A DNA stretch of 64,000 nucleotides, taken from NCBI GenBank assembly GCA_905147135.1, contig LR990064.1, positions 13,844,001 to 13,908,000 of the forward strand. The letters are read 5' to 3'. The notes beneath the pieces are model-generated. The model did no database searches, had not been told where the DNA came from, and saw only the letters and a program-made list of their open reading frames with translations. The translations under genes were made by a program, and so were the position numbers. Numbering within the stretch: position 1 is the first letter of the stretch; every line of letters starts with the position of its first letter. The stretch is from Blastobasis lacticolella. Its lineage: Eukaryota; Arthropoda; Insecta; Lepidoptera; Blastobasidae. This document shows positions 50,969 through 61,945 of this stretch, one piece after another.

Positions 50969-51868
50969 CCAAATACACCCACGTAGTTTATAACCCTTGA
51001 AACTGTGTGTACTTCTCTTAGTTGGCTCATGACTCATGATAATTTTTATATTTGGCTCATGAGTCGTAAATTCTTTTTTACATATTAGAAAACTTTAGTG
51101 TTCTTCTCCAGGAATAACGACATTCTAGCTACAGAATGTCTTTTAGGTTTATGTTTATTTAAAACTTTCCTGTTCTACGTTCTGGTTTCACAAACTTTCG
51201 CGTGTTAGCTAGTAGCCAACTAATGAGATGGAAAAGTTTACATTTCGTATGATAAGCAACGTTTCAAAGTGAAAACTTTTAGATCTTTCCAGGATCTTTA
51301 TATCCAGGCCCCGACCTACATGTCACAGTTTGCAGCGGTGTGCTCACTGCGAAAACTTTATGACGATTCCACTGGGACCTTTGACTATACGTGTATCTGG
51401 ACGCTATGTAGGTTTTAGGTGTAACTATGACATTGGGAGAAGCGAGCGAATTATAAAAGCGAAAGTTTGTACAGATAGATTATTTGTTAATAACTTTGTA
51501 TTAAAATTAGAATATAATTATAACCATAGTATTTTAAGTTTTTAATATTGCAGTGCCCGTCAGGGTCATTATTATAAAAATTACTTTAATGAAGCAATAA
51601 ACATTCGAGTTTTGAGTATTGTTATTTATCACGCAAACACTACTGAACGGATTTTGGTGAAAATTTCCTTTACTATAGCTTACATCCCAGATTGACATAT
51701 AAGCCATAATTTATCCCTTTCAATTTAGTTCACTTTCGTCAATAGTCACGAAGGATAATTGATTTAGCTCGTCGGTGGTATTTACATTTATTTCTATGCT
51801 CCTAAATAAATTGTTGTGTTATCTATAACTCTGTAATTTTCATGAAAGTTTAATGTGTACAGTAAATT
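50969..51868. other. Non-genic; Helitron-like phrases
   Basis: ATTATAAAAGCGAAAGTTTG at 51450 and CACGCAAACACTACTGAACG then GATTTTGGTGAAAATTTCC at 51629-51667 are again phrases of the lepidopteran Helitron-like repeats. Otherwise nothing recognised. Confidence 0.35.
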
Positions 51869-52045
51869 GTAAAATAAATAAATAAAATAAATAAAAAATA
51901 AAAATAAATAATCGTGGACAAATTCACACAGCGCCATCTAGCCCCAAACAAAGCAAATCTTGTACTATGGGTGCTAGCTAACTGATATATAATAATACAT
52001 ATATACTTTTTTAAAAACATACTTGTATACATAGAACACCCAAAA
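51869..52045 (-). mobile_element. SINE-B without head
   Basis: An AAATAAAT-type tail (51869-51912) followed by CGTGGACAAATTCACACAGC GCCATCTAGCCCC, CTTGTACTATGGGTGCTAGC and CATAGAACACCC. Truncated before the CCGGCCGGGC junction. Confidence 0.75.
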
Positions 52046-52287
52046 GCAAGTATTACAAAATCACTTCACCTAGCTAAAACAGCCCATCAAAACATTGTTT
52101 CTAACGTATGTTATCGCTAAGGTATGTTGAAACTAGAATTTAAAGTAGTGCCGTGCGTGGTTCCACGTCGTTATGGAGTAGTTTCAGGTTTACTTGGATG
52201 CTTTTATTGCTTTTACTAAGAATGTACTAAAAATTGATAAGACCATGATTTTAAATACTTTCGATGATGATAAGAAGCTTCAGGGCA

Positions 52288-52545
52288 GCGTTGGGGCGGA
52301 ATGGATAGTGAGTCGGACTTGTAAGCGAGAGTTATCGGGATCGAATCCCAGCCGCTATGTACCAATGACTCTTTTCTGAGTTATGTTCTTTAATTGAACA
52401 CTAACAGATGTTCTTACGATGTAGGGAAAACATCGTGAAGAAACCTGCATATTCAGGCGACTAAATGTGTAACCATGATCCAATCTGGTCAGGTTACCTT
52501 GTTGACAGGGTCACGGTGGCAGTCCCTCAACTGTATTACCTATTT
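52288..52545 (+). mobile_element. SINE-A, truncated at the 3' end
   Basis: Head AGCGTTGGGGCGGAATGGAT, ACTTGTAAGCGAGAGTTATC and box B GGATCGAATCCC, then the body to GTCACGGTGGCAGTCCCTCA. The last 80 bp of the family are missing. Box A is mutated. Confidence 0.8.
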
Positions 52546-53334
52546 GTTTGTTAAACGATAGTAAAAAAAACAGATTCTATAACTACATCCAAGAATTGAA
52601 CCCCACAAAAGGAATCCAATGGCGACGTTACAAATTGCTCCTCTCACTCAACCCACGCTTGCGGTTTGCAATCTGAGCCCATACATCAACTAGACAAGGA
52701 TAGATAAACACATCCAGTACGTGAAAGGGAGACGACCACATTTCCGATGGCTCGCCAAAAAACATTTGTCAGTGCGAATGATTTTTTGTCAAAAGTTGAG
52801 TGCTATATTTGTTTCCGAGACGCGCTGACAGGGTGACCATAGCCTCTGGACAAATAATAAAATCCTGTTTAAGACTGATGATCAGTAGCATCGTAAAATA
52901 GAAAAAAGAAAGAAAGAAAGAAACAAAAACAGTTACAGTTATAGACAAAGGAAACATTAATAATTAAAACATCTAAAACAATGCGTCCCATGCAACTGTC
53001 GGTGCCGCGGCGGCCGGCAGAAATGGTTCCACTCAGCATATGCTGTGAGGCGCAAGAACCGACTAGAATAGAGCTCTTTCTTTAATTAGATAAAACTTAT
53101 TTGAGTTACTCTATATTTAATTGGATCTTAATCGGCAATAAATACAAGTTTCTGTATCACAACATTGATGTGAAACATGAGATGCAAGTGACGATAAGTC
53201 ACACTTCCAATACGTATTTTTTTAAATTGCATCCTATCTGTCATCTGGCGTAGAGTTCTTATGCAATTCAAAAGAGTTTGCAATGTTTTGGCTTTTTCCT
53301 AGACCAGCAACAACATACAGACTGCACCAAAGTG
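52546..53334. other. Non-genic stretch with GAAA repeat
   Basis: A GAAA microsatellite at about 52902-52923. A GC-rich patch TGCCGCGGCGGCCGGCAG at 53004-53021. No gene seen. Confidence 0.3.
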
Positions 53335-53455
53335 ATAAAATAAATAAATAAATAATCGTGGACAAATTCACACAGCGCCATCTAGCCCCAAAGTAAGCAA
53401 AGCTTGTGTTATTTATTATACATAGAACACCTGGACCCGTAACAGAAATTAACAT
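53335..53455 (-). mobile_element. SINE-B with internal deletion
   Basis: An AATAAATA-type tail, CGTGGACAAATTCACACAGC, AAAGTAAGCAAAGCTTGTGT, then a jump to ATTATACATAGAACACCTGG and CGTAACAGAAATTAACAT. About 60 bp of the middle are missing. Confidence 0.75.
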
Positions 53456-54118
53456 TTAATGATAGATTTCAAATCGTCGATTTTACGCTAAATACTGGAC
53501 TGATTGTTATGATACTTTGCAGTTATGTTAAAAATATCCTACTCAACTATAATTTTTTAAATTATTTATTAAGTAAAAAGATACGAGTACAACCAGTAGT
53601 CTAAAAGCCGATCTAACGCAATTGCTGCGCAGTTTTAGGACAGAGAGTAGTATACTTCTTTGTCCAGAGCGTAAGGACACCCTATATATCTGAGAGGTTT
53701 CATCTTTCTGGGTTTTTTTGTTTGGGAAGTGGACGATTCTCTTTGACATATGACACTGTCAGGATATTCTTGGACAAGAGGTTTCCGATGGTCGGGCGTT
53801 TTATTCTTTATTTCTTTGCCAATAATAGTGTTTGCGCTGCAACATCTTTCAAACGAATAAGAATTTTATTTTCATCGCTGAATCAAGAACGCGGTATGAA
53901 ACCTTTCCTCTCGGGGAAAAGGGGTATCAGTATGTAGTAACGTTTCTAATCAAGAAAATAAACAGCCAAGAAATGAATTTGAAAAATATTTACAACCATA
54001 TTGAGAAATGTTACTGTGATGATGTTACTGTAACGTCTCAGGTACGCGCCAAAGCAAGAGTTCCAACTGGCAATCGGCACTAAGCATCCGTCAAAATTAA
54101 CCCATGAAATGAACGAAA

Positions 54119-54463
54119 TTGTCCAATCATAGAGCTGCATTTTCTCTGCTAATTGATAATGCGTTGAAACCTTATCATTTGGCTGAATTCAGTCGCGTAA
54201 ATTCAGAAGCAAAAAGCGTGAGAGAGTATTACCCTGCACTCATCAGTCTTGATGTCCTACCCAATAATCGACTACGGACCAGGTTCAAGATTGTAATAGC
54301 CGTAACACAAGAATTAATAAAATTCTTCATCAGTTATGAGGATATAGATTTACAACTTACAGAAGAGAAAAGAAACGAGCGTCATTTATTCTGCTTAAGA
54401 CATTGCCAATTACTTAATAAAAAATATATAAAATCATATATTCAAAACACCATCCCCAAATAA
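54119..54463 (+). CDS. Anonymous 114-codon ORF (doubtful)
   Basis: Frame of 114 codons with a helical-looking sequence (LNKKYIKSYIQ, EEKRNERHLFCLRHC) and no motif I recognise. Not part of any repeat seen elsewhere in the window. It could be chance, a decayed transposon protein or an exon fragment. No splice signals were established. Confidence 0.12.
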   Translation: MSNHRAAFSLLIDNALKPYHLAEFSRVNSEAKSVREYYPALISLDVLPNNRLRTRFKIVIAVTQELIKFFISYEDIDLQLTEEKRNERHLFCLRHCQLLNKKYIKSYIQNTIPK

Positions 54464-54504
54464 CACCACATATGTATTTTCCCACCTTAAAGAAGTTGGT
54501 AATC

Positions 54505-54766
54505 ACCCTAAAGCCGAAATCCTAAGAAACCAAGACACAAGTACACCAAGGTACCAGGAAAACAGAGCCATGAAGGAGCTCTCATGCCAGCAGACCCACA
54601 CGTTGCCGCGATACACCGACGCTTTTACGAGCATCCCGGAGTTATTAAAAGACATCATCTAGAACTGCTGGTAATAAACAAAGCATTTACTGCCGCTGGG
54701 TGCTCACACGATGATGTGGTGGCGGTGCGGGGAAGTGATGATTTTGAAGAAGCGTTGGGAGTTTAG
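54505..54766 (+). CDS. Anonymous open frame, possible exon (doubtful)
   Basis: About 87 codons open to the stop after 54766; an ATG at 54584 gives 60 residues. The base composition is richer in G and C than the surroundings, and the sequence looks protein-like (AIHRRFYEHPGVIKRHH, HDDVVAVRGSDDFEEALG). It lies in the same frame as 54119-54463 but stops separate them. I do not recognise the protein. Confidence 0.15.
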
Positions 54767-56307
54767 GTGGGTGGTAATGGGATTATGATAATATATGTCA
54801 CAAATTACTTCACATCAACAGCATAGTAATAGTCCACAGATTATGCCTGCCGTCCACAGTCCGGCCTGAAGCCGTATAGGCATTCCTATATTTACCTAGG
54901 CGCTAGGAGCCAATATATAGATGGTGCTGTGTGTATTTGTCTTAGAGTGATTTTTCTTAGATACAAGATAGGAATAGGACGTAGCCAAAAAATGATGCCA
55001 CCCAAAACACTACTTATACTTTAATATTACCGTAGAAGCGAGTGCGAAGGAACATCGCGGGAGCTGCATTAACCTGAGAAAGTCTTCTTGGTTTCATCAT
55101 CATAAAACCACAACCATTGTGTCAATAATGAACGACAGAAAATGCGATCCCAGATAATGGGCAGCCATACCATACCATTTTCTGTAGTATATTTTTAGTC
55201 ACTTGAATTGTAGATAATGTTATACATATTCATTACGTGAGCGTAGAGAAATAACACTTCCCACTTGTGTGGAGACTGGAGGCTTAGTATAACCCAACCG
55301 ACAGAACACATCGGGAAACCGCCGACCAAATTTTTATATATTTAAATATTTTCGAAATTACTAAACCGATTCTAAACTAACAATGCTAAGAATTCCTTTC
55401 AAATAAAGGAAACCGCATCGAAATCGGTCTATTTCTTAGGGAGCTACGATGCCACAAACAGACACACAGAGACACAGCACCGTAGAATAATAGACATGAG
55501 ATTATTGTTATCTCAAAGGACTCGCAGCGGTATGATTGAACCAGAAATTGAGAAGCAGAAACTGGCATATAGCAGCCGTCCTTTTCCGTTGCACGGCGTC
55601 GAGGTATCACTATCCTTGTTCCTCCTAGGCGGCGAATTTAATTTGGCTAAGAGCTGCAATTTATAATCTTCCCGTCATAGGCAATGGAGTTGCCATTTGG
55701 TTTCTCTTGTTTAGGAAATTTTAGAGGAGATTTGGTAGGTATTGTTAGATGAATTAAACTCTGAAGTATGGTGTTCTATTTTATGTATAGAACAAAAACA
55801 ACGTAAAGAGCGGCTGTTGTTTACTCTTTGATCATCAGAATAATAAGGAACCTGATACAACCTTACACGTGTTTTTATAAGCGCTTCCTTAGTGTTGCCA
55901 TTTTGAGCACCTTCGAACAGATCAAATCATTTATTTTCTACAGAATGGAATGCGCTTAATAAATGGCAACACCAATCACAAATGCCAAGTTTGACAGTTT
56001 ATTGTTTATTTATTAACAATCGAGTAGATCAAGATTTCATTAATATAAACACAGGAGTAAAACAATTGCAACAATCGGATCAGCTGTTAAAATATTACAG
56101 ATCAGTAAAGTTATTTGTAAAGATTTCTCTTATTTTTATTACAATAAAAGTATTACGAAATTACTACACAATAAGCAACATTCTTTTTCTCAACGAGTTT
56201 ACTCCTTAAGTCTGTAATTCGTAACTGCGGACGTCTATCATTATGAAGTCGATAATTACTGAACAATGAAGACCTAGCAAGATCAGCCACAGAGCAACAA
56301 ATTAATC

Positions 56308-56545
56308 ATCATCATAGCCCATAATAGTCCACTACAGGACAAAGGGTCTTTCCCACGGAATGGGAGGTTATTGCTATAATCTACACGCTTGGCAGCCGGG
56401 TTGGAGATCGTAGTGTTTGTGTAAATATAACAATCGAAAACGCTGCTGCCCATTTTCCAGCATACGAAAACTCTGAATCTTTTACCTTGAAAACATTAGT
56501 CGCCTTGAACGACACCTACAAGTGTAAGCGACACCACGCGGACCC
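56308..56545 (-). mobile_element. G element copy
   Basis: On the minus strand it ends in GGGCTATGATGATG. The AACCCGGCTGCCAAGCGTG box, CATTTTCCAGCATACG block and AGTCGCCTTG are all present. The 5' end of the family is lost beyond GTGTCGCTTACACTTG. Confidence 0.75.
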
Positions 56546-57353
56546 CTACCCTACCTAGGGTAGGCTAGGGTAGGCCCTACCTATAGAAAAAAAAACACTT
56601 TTACGTATCTTGAGAGTCCGGCAAACCGATACATGGATAACGAATTGCATGCATTGATATATTAACATTTATATTTACAAATTTTATATTAGTGACATTA
56701 ATATCGTTGCAATTATTTCATTTTATGTTGTAACATACTGGAATTAATATTCAGTTAATGCGAAATTGATTAATGTAATGGAAATTTGTTCTATGCAAAA
56801 TGTTTTTGACTTGTACCCAGTGTTATTAATAAATATTATCTTATCTTATCTTATCGAAGCCCAGTCTTCTTGAAATACAAATCTTCTTGAAAAGACGACT
56901 GTTCAAAATAACGACTTCTTGAAATTACAACTTTTCAAAATAACTACCCTAATATCTCTACATCCACCACATAAAGCCTCCACCTACCATTTATTTAATC
57001 TACCTTTATATCGCAAGCATTTCGCAGACCAACAGCAACAGTTACAAGGTTTCCAAGCTCAAAAATAGTTGCTACCTGTCCAGTACAACTTCTGAAACTT
57101 CAGTCCACGGAAGTAGTCGATTAAAATTAAAACCCGGGACTGTACTGGTAGTTTAGTGTTATTTAAAAAGCTTTCCAGAAAGTTCCATTGACAGTTTTCC
57201 AATTTAGAATTGTCGACGACCATTCATTACGAAGTTGTGTTTCGTGCCGTTTGGAGTCGGACGAAACTAGTGGGCCAATCTCGAAGGACGAGATGCGAAG
57301 GTGTAGAACCGTTATTTTTTTTAAAGCTTGCATTTGATCTCATCTGACATGGT
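56546..57353. other. Non-genic; simple repeat and a LINE tail
   Basis: CCCTACCCTACCTAGGGTAG at 56547-56566 is a short palindromic TAGGG run. ATTAATAAATATTATCTTAT followed by CTTATC units (56827-56864) is a + strand LINE 3' end with a TTATC tail. The rest is not recognised. Confidence 0.45.
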
Positions 57354-57880
57354 AGGAGCGTCGGTTGCCTAAGTTAAGGTGCCCGACTCGTAAGGGAGAG
57401 GTACCAGGTTCGGATCCCAGTGAGGCCATGCACAAATGACTGTTTTCGTATTTCCGATGCTATCTGTATTGTGTATTGTTTACTGTCTGTAATTATATGT
57501 GTATTGTGAACTTGTGATGTGGTGTCCTGAGACAATAAATGTATTTTCATTTCATTTCATTTCATTTCTGTACATTGGTTGCGGCTATGTAGGTACAAAT
57601 GCCTGTTTCCTGAGTTATTTACATTAGTTGAACACTAAACGATGTTCTACGGTGAGGGAAACATCGCGATGGTATCTGCACATTTAGGCGACTGAATGTG
57701 TAACCATGATCCAATTTGGTCAGGTTCCCCTATTACCAGGGTCACGGAGGTAAGATGGCGGCAGTCGCTCCAATGTAATTACCTGATCTGCCAAATCCTG
57801 GAGCAAGGTGAAGGCTAACCTCGGGCCCTCGTGTGCGAGAGCACAACCGGGACATTATACCGCTAAGATGATTATTTATG
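57354..57880 (+). mobile_element. SINE-A, full length, split by a LINE end
   Basis: Head GGAGCGTCGGTTGCCTAAGT with box B GGTTCGGATCCC, interrupted at 57445 just after ACTGTTTTCGTA. The SINE resumes near 57568 (TGTACATTGGTTGCGGC, then CCTGTTTCCTGAGTTATTTA) and continues to CATTATACCGCTAAGATGAT. The region at 57568-57610 partly repeats the head end. Confidence 0.8.
57445..57567 (+). mobile_element. LINE 3' end with ATTTC tail, nested in SINE-A
   Basis: 120 bp ending GAGACAATAAATGTATTTTC and four ATTTC units (57548-57567). The pattern matches the 3' ends of CR1-group elements. No coding part. Confidence 0.7.
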
Positions 57881-58309
57881 TTTTTACCTTGCCGATGTTT
57901 GCTTAGTAGAAAAAAATTTCTATTGTTCAAATAAAAAATATTTCTAAAAGAAGTTCAATATCAATTCTGATTACGTGTGCCAATTTCGCTTGTCTAGTTC
58001 AATCCCACGAAATCCCCGAACAAAATAGGTAATTTGAGTAGCTTCGAAAATAACTGTGAAATTGAAATGAAAATTTTGTACTAAAAATCACCAGCTGATT
58101 CAAGTTATAATTAGTGAAATTAAATTAATGAGATCGCTAATTAAGTACGCACTCGCGTAATCGTGAACACGAAGCGTTTAATCAAATCGTTTGGTGTAAT
58201 TGTACGGAATTATTCGAATAAAATAGGTAAGTGTGAATGGCTTATTTAAGGTTGATACAAAATTCGACGTATATTTTGTAACAATTTTGCGTAATTACTT
58301 TAAATTGAC
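57881..58309. other. Non-genic spacer
   Basis: AT-rich, nothing recognised. Confidence 0.3.
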
Positions 58310-58478
58310 ATGGGATCGTTCAAGAGGTATATTAGAGGTCTCTTCAGAGGCGGGCAACGCATCAGTGACTCCCCTGGTGTTGCTGATGTCCATAGGCGGC
58401 GGTGACCACTTTCCATCAGGTGGCCCGCTTGCCTGTTTGTCTGCCGTACAACATAAAAAAAAAAAAAAAAAAAAAATC
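58310..58478 (+). mobile_element. LINE J1 3' end with long A tail
   Basis: GACATGGGATCGTTCAAGAG, TATTAGAGGTCTCTTCAGAG, the 3' UTR with GTGTTGCTGATGTCCATAGG, GGTGGCCCGCTTGCC, and about 20 A at the end. The long pure A tail and low divergence suggest a recent copy. Used here as J1 reference. Confidence 0.8.
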
Positions 58479-58697
58479 AGAAAACTTTGAGAGTAAATCC
58501 CACGCTTGTCTTGAAATAAATTCGAGGACGTAAATGGGATAAAAAAATTATATATCATGTTGTATTCCACTGGGAAAACTGACGGAGTTTGTGCCATGTT
58601 CTGCTCTGCCGGACACCACAACGCTAATACGACATTATCTCAGAAATCGTGGATATTTTAGGGTAGCTCATGTAACGTGACAATGGAGGAGCTTCCC

Positions 58698-59195
58698 ATG
58701 GAGCGTCGGTGGCCGAGTGATTACGGTTTCCGACTCGTAAGCGAGAGGTATCGGGTTGGAATTCCACTGCGACCATGTACCAATGAGTCTTTTCTGAGTT
58801 ATGTACATTAGTTAAATACTATCCGATGCTCTTACGGTGAGGGAAAACATGGTGATGAAACCTGCACATATAGCGTTCCGGCTCTGCCTGGCATTGTCGA
58901 GCACGGTTCGGTCGTGATTGGCGAGGGATACGTTATCTACGGCCATAGGGCGGTCAGCGTGTCACTGTGTGTTTCCTTCCTACTTTCCTACCCCCCTCCT
59001 TTTTGACGATTGAAAGAGATATTTAATGTCCTAATCAATAAAGAAATTTTGAATTGAGTTGAATTCAGGCGACTGTATGTGTTACCATAATCTAATCAGG
59101 TCAGGGTGGTAGCAGGGTCACGGAAATTACCTGATCTGCCAAATTTTGGATCACGATAAAGGCGGACCCCGGGCCCTCGTGCACGAATATGATGG
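58698..59195 (+). mobile_element. SINE-A split by the short LINE-leader element
   Basis: Head GGAGCGTCGGTGGCCGAGTG with box A intact and box B damaged by one extra base. The first half ends GAAACCTGCACAT and the second half resumes at TTCAGGCGACTG, exactly contiguous in other copies. The 3' part has a deletion near the GTCACGGA block. Confidence 0.85.
58870..59063 (+). mobile_element. Short LINE-leader-derived element nested in SINE-A
   Basis: Second copy of the element at 24525, about 98% identical by eye. Because the host SINE is known, its limits are sharp: it begins TAGCGTTCCGGCTCTGCC and ends with AATTTTGAATTGAGTTGAA. Any target duplication is at most a few bases. Confidence 0.85.
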
Positions 59196-59741
59196 TGTGA
59201 CGTTACCCAAAAATAGGTCATGACGTACCTAAATCGAAATCTTTTTACAATCCAAATTAACTATCTACCCAATTACCTCGCAGCCAATACAGAAACTACA
59301 CCTCAAACTGGGCCCATAACCTCGAAAGCTATGAAACCGCCCCCGAGAAGGTCGGCACTAAACCACGTAAATTGGATCGTCAAAACTTTAGTTGTAATAC
59401 CAAAATTATCTCCCAGTTAACCGTTAACCGGGAATAAATTTATGAATACCATAACCTTTGCGAATATTGGCTCTGTAATATTCAAATGAGGGTAGATTGT
59501 TTTAAATTGGCCCTTTTCATGGGGGGTTAATTAAATCGGTTTTGTGTATCTGACTTATCACTCTTGTCGCAACTTTATATTAAATTCGCTTTTAAGTGTT
59601 AAGAAAAAGAAGCGAGAGGGGTTCACCAGGCTGTAGTATGTGTCATCATCATCATCATCATTGGCCTTAGACATCTATTATAGATGATTTAAACAGCGTC
59701 AATTTTAATAATAAGCGTACACTCATGATTTTAATGTATAT
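59196..59741. other. Non-genic stretch
   Basis: An ATC/CAT trinucleotide run at 59643-59661. The frame 59220-59420 has no motif. Confidence 0.3.
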
Positions 59742-59892
59742 GGAGTTCTTCAAGAAAGGGGTTAAAGGGTTTTTACGGGGTCGGCAACGCGTGGGTGATG
59801 CCTCTGGTATTGCAAACGTCCATAGGCTGCGGTGACTGTTTACCATCAGGCAGGCCGTAAACTTGTTTGCTACGTTAGTGGTATAAAAAAAA
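59742..59892 (+). mobile_element. LINE J2 3' end
   Basis: ATGGAGTTCTTCAAGAAAGG, GGGTCGGCAACGCGTGGGTG, CTCTGGTATTGCAAACGTCC and AGGCAGGCCGTAAACTTGTT, ending in A. The best J2 3' UTR in the window. Confidence 0.8.
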
Positions 59893-61496
59893 AGCATCAG
59901 ATTTTGAGTGGTCGTAACTTCTTTTTTTCGTAGCGACATTTCTTATTACGTTAAAGGTTAAATAAGTAAAAAAACCGGTCGGCCTCACATCCTTTTGACA
60001 GTTTCGCTTTTCAGCAACATTAATGTCACTTTTCGTTTTGGTGGCACAGAGGGAATTTTTTTTTTGCACTCGATGACGTAGGATAACATACGGCGCCCTC
60101 ACAGTCTACTACGACTTCTGCTTAACCTTTGAAAACTTATTTATTCATTTCACAGTTTTACAGCATATAAATTATTATTCAAAAAGGTTACATTATTAAG
60201 TTGTAATGCCAATTACAAAAATGCAATTTATAATTTTGGTAATTAATATAGCCCTTATACCATACAAAATACAAATAGAAAGAAAACAATCAAAATTAAA
60301 ACTATAACCTAATAGGTATAAACTTCTCTCTCTAAAATATAATATATGATTCTCTCTGTATGTGTATGTGTGTAAACTTAAAGTCATGTCTTCTTCAATT
60401 ACGTCTGGTGATATAAGATACACAGACAGACTACATAGATGGCGCTTTCTTGGTGCCTACATCGCGCTGTTGAATTATTCCAATGCATCCGACCGACGAA
60501 GAGTAGCGATTGCTCCACAAGAGGATGACACTTAAATTAATGATGATCTGACCGACTTTCATCGGATGTCCCGTGACAACAATATCCAGTCATGTCCATT
60601 ACCACCTTCTGAATATCTATGGATTGTCCGTCTGAGCCAGTTCCTGTACTTTATACACAACCTATTTCCAACCAGGTTACTGCTGCGTACGAAACCGCGG
60701 CTTCGTAACTGGATTCGACCGAAGTGTCATCCTTGTACGAAACCATTACTATATTTACATATTAAAAAATTATAATGCTACATCAGCATACAGAGTGGGT
60801 ACCATTTATGCCTCTGGGAGGCTACTCATTGTTATAATCTTTCCTTTGTCAATTATGTAAGTGTTGTGTGTGTAATAAATATCTTTTCTTTCTCTCTTCT
60901 TCTTTTTTTTTATTGGTGTTCATTAGGGAAAGCCTATGTCCCACAGTGGACTATAAGTAAAGGCTTGTGAAAGTTGAGATTTATATTATACAAATAGAGC
61001 CCTTAGAGGTAGCGGCAACACTTGTAAAATAGATAAAACTTAATTAAAACACCATCTTGATAATAAGGAACACGGCACGCGTACGCATGAACAATAAACA
61101 AAGGGATTCCGTATCTAAATAAAAATCCAAGATGGCTACCGTAATTTTTCTCATAAAGCACTTATCTTCATTTATCGTTCGAATACTAATGCCATAGCAA
61201 TTTGAGCTCTACGCCTTAGGAAATAAAAGGGTTATGACGGGCGCAAACTCGCAAATAGGCATGAAATATTACGTGCTTTTGTTTTATGAGTTTTAATGTG
61301 TTTTTTTATTTGGAAGCATTTCTGGTTCATGGCGTTTATGGGGTTGTTAACATCCCTTCAGTAAGGGTGGTTTTATCACTTAGTTCGCGCGAATGTCGTA
61401 ACATAGAATGGGTGCAGGTTTAGCTGAAACTTTGGTGTGTTGAGGTCGTTAGTTTGTTAGGAGCTGAAGCTTTAGTTGTCAATCTGAAAATATTAT
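59893..61496. other. Non-genic stretch
   Basis: 1.6 kb with short frames only. GTAATAAATATCTTTTCTTT with CTCTCTTCTTCTT (60869-60905) looks like a LINE end with a pyrimidine tail. AAAGCCTATGTCCCACAGTG near 60930 resembles an RTE 3' end. No gene supported. Confidence 0.35.
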
Positions 61497-61767
61497 GGTT
61501 TTCGAACCCCCGACGTAGAAAAGGGGTGTGTGCTCTGACTCCCGCTCTGGCTCCCACAGAAGGGGAGGCTATTGTCATAGGCTCCACGCTTGGCTGGCGG
61601 GTTGGAGATCGTAATATTGTAAATATAACAATGAAAAACGCTGCTGCCCATTTTCCAGTCCGCGGAGACTCTAGATCTTTTGCCTCAAAAACATTAGTCG
61701 CCTCGTACGACACCTACGACTATAAGGGGTTGGTGCTATTCTACTCTGCCGGACACCACACAAAGAG
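61497..61767 (-). mobile_element. G element, full 5' end
   Basis: Minus strand start GTGTGGTGTCCGGCAGAGTA, then AATAGCACCAACCCCTTATA, ACGAGGCGACTAATG and AACCCGCCAGCCAAGCGTGG. The GAT tail end is lost. Confidence 0.8.
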
Positions 61768-61774
61768 ATACTGT

Positions 61775-61945
61775 TAAGTTATACTTATCGACTACTGGAC
61801 ATTTGTCTGTTTGGAACTGTCCTAATTGGCAACGATCGTGCAACCATTGTCGTACGACTGACGTCGCCCAACAAATAGGAGACCTCAAAACCGCCCGTCG
61901 TACGATGCCAATTCGGACAGCGCCTCTGTCTGAATTACAATGAGG
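61775..61945. repeat. Repeat shared with 19180-19310
   Basis: TTGTCGTACGACTGACGTCG then AACAAATAGGAGACCTCAAA ACCGCCCGTC and GGACAGCGCCTC match the 19220-19310 region. Possibly part of the 5S-like SINE family body or a separate repeat next to it. Confidence 0.45.

Larger units (their letters stand above)
53456..56307. other. Largest stretch without recognised repeats
   Basis: 2.85 kb with no SINE, LINE tail or MITE that I could match to the rest of the window. A few short frames, two of them listed separately. A 12-bp inverted pair GTGTTGCCATTT (55892-55903) and AAATGGCAACAC (55961-55972) could be the stem of a small foldback element. TCGAAATCGGTC near 55417 resembles a Helitron-like phrase. 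Confidence 0.35.

Noticed and set aside
61420..61777. Two overlapping frames of 97 and 107 codons
   Set aside because: They read across a G element copy and its flank, and equivalent frames are not kept in other G copies.
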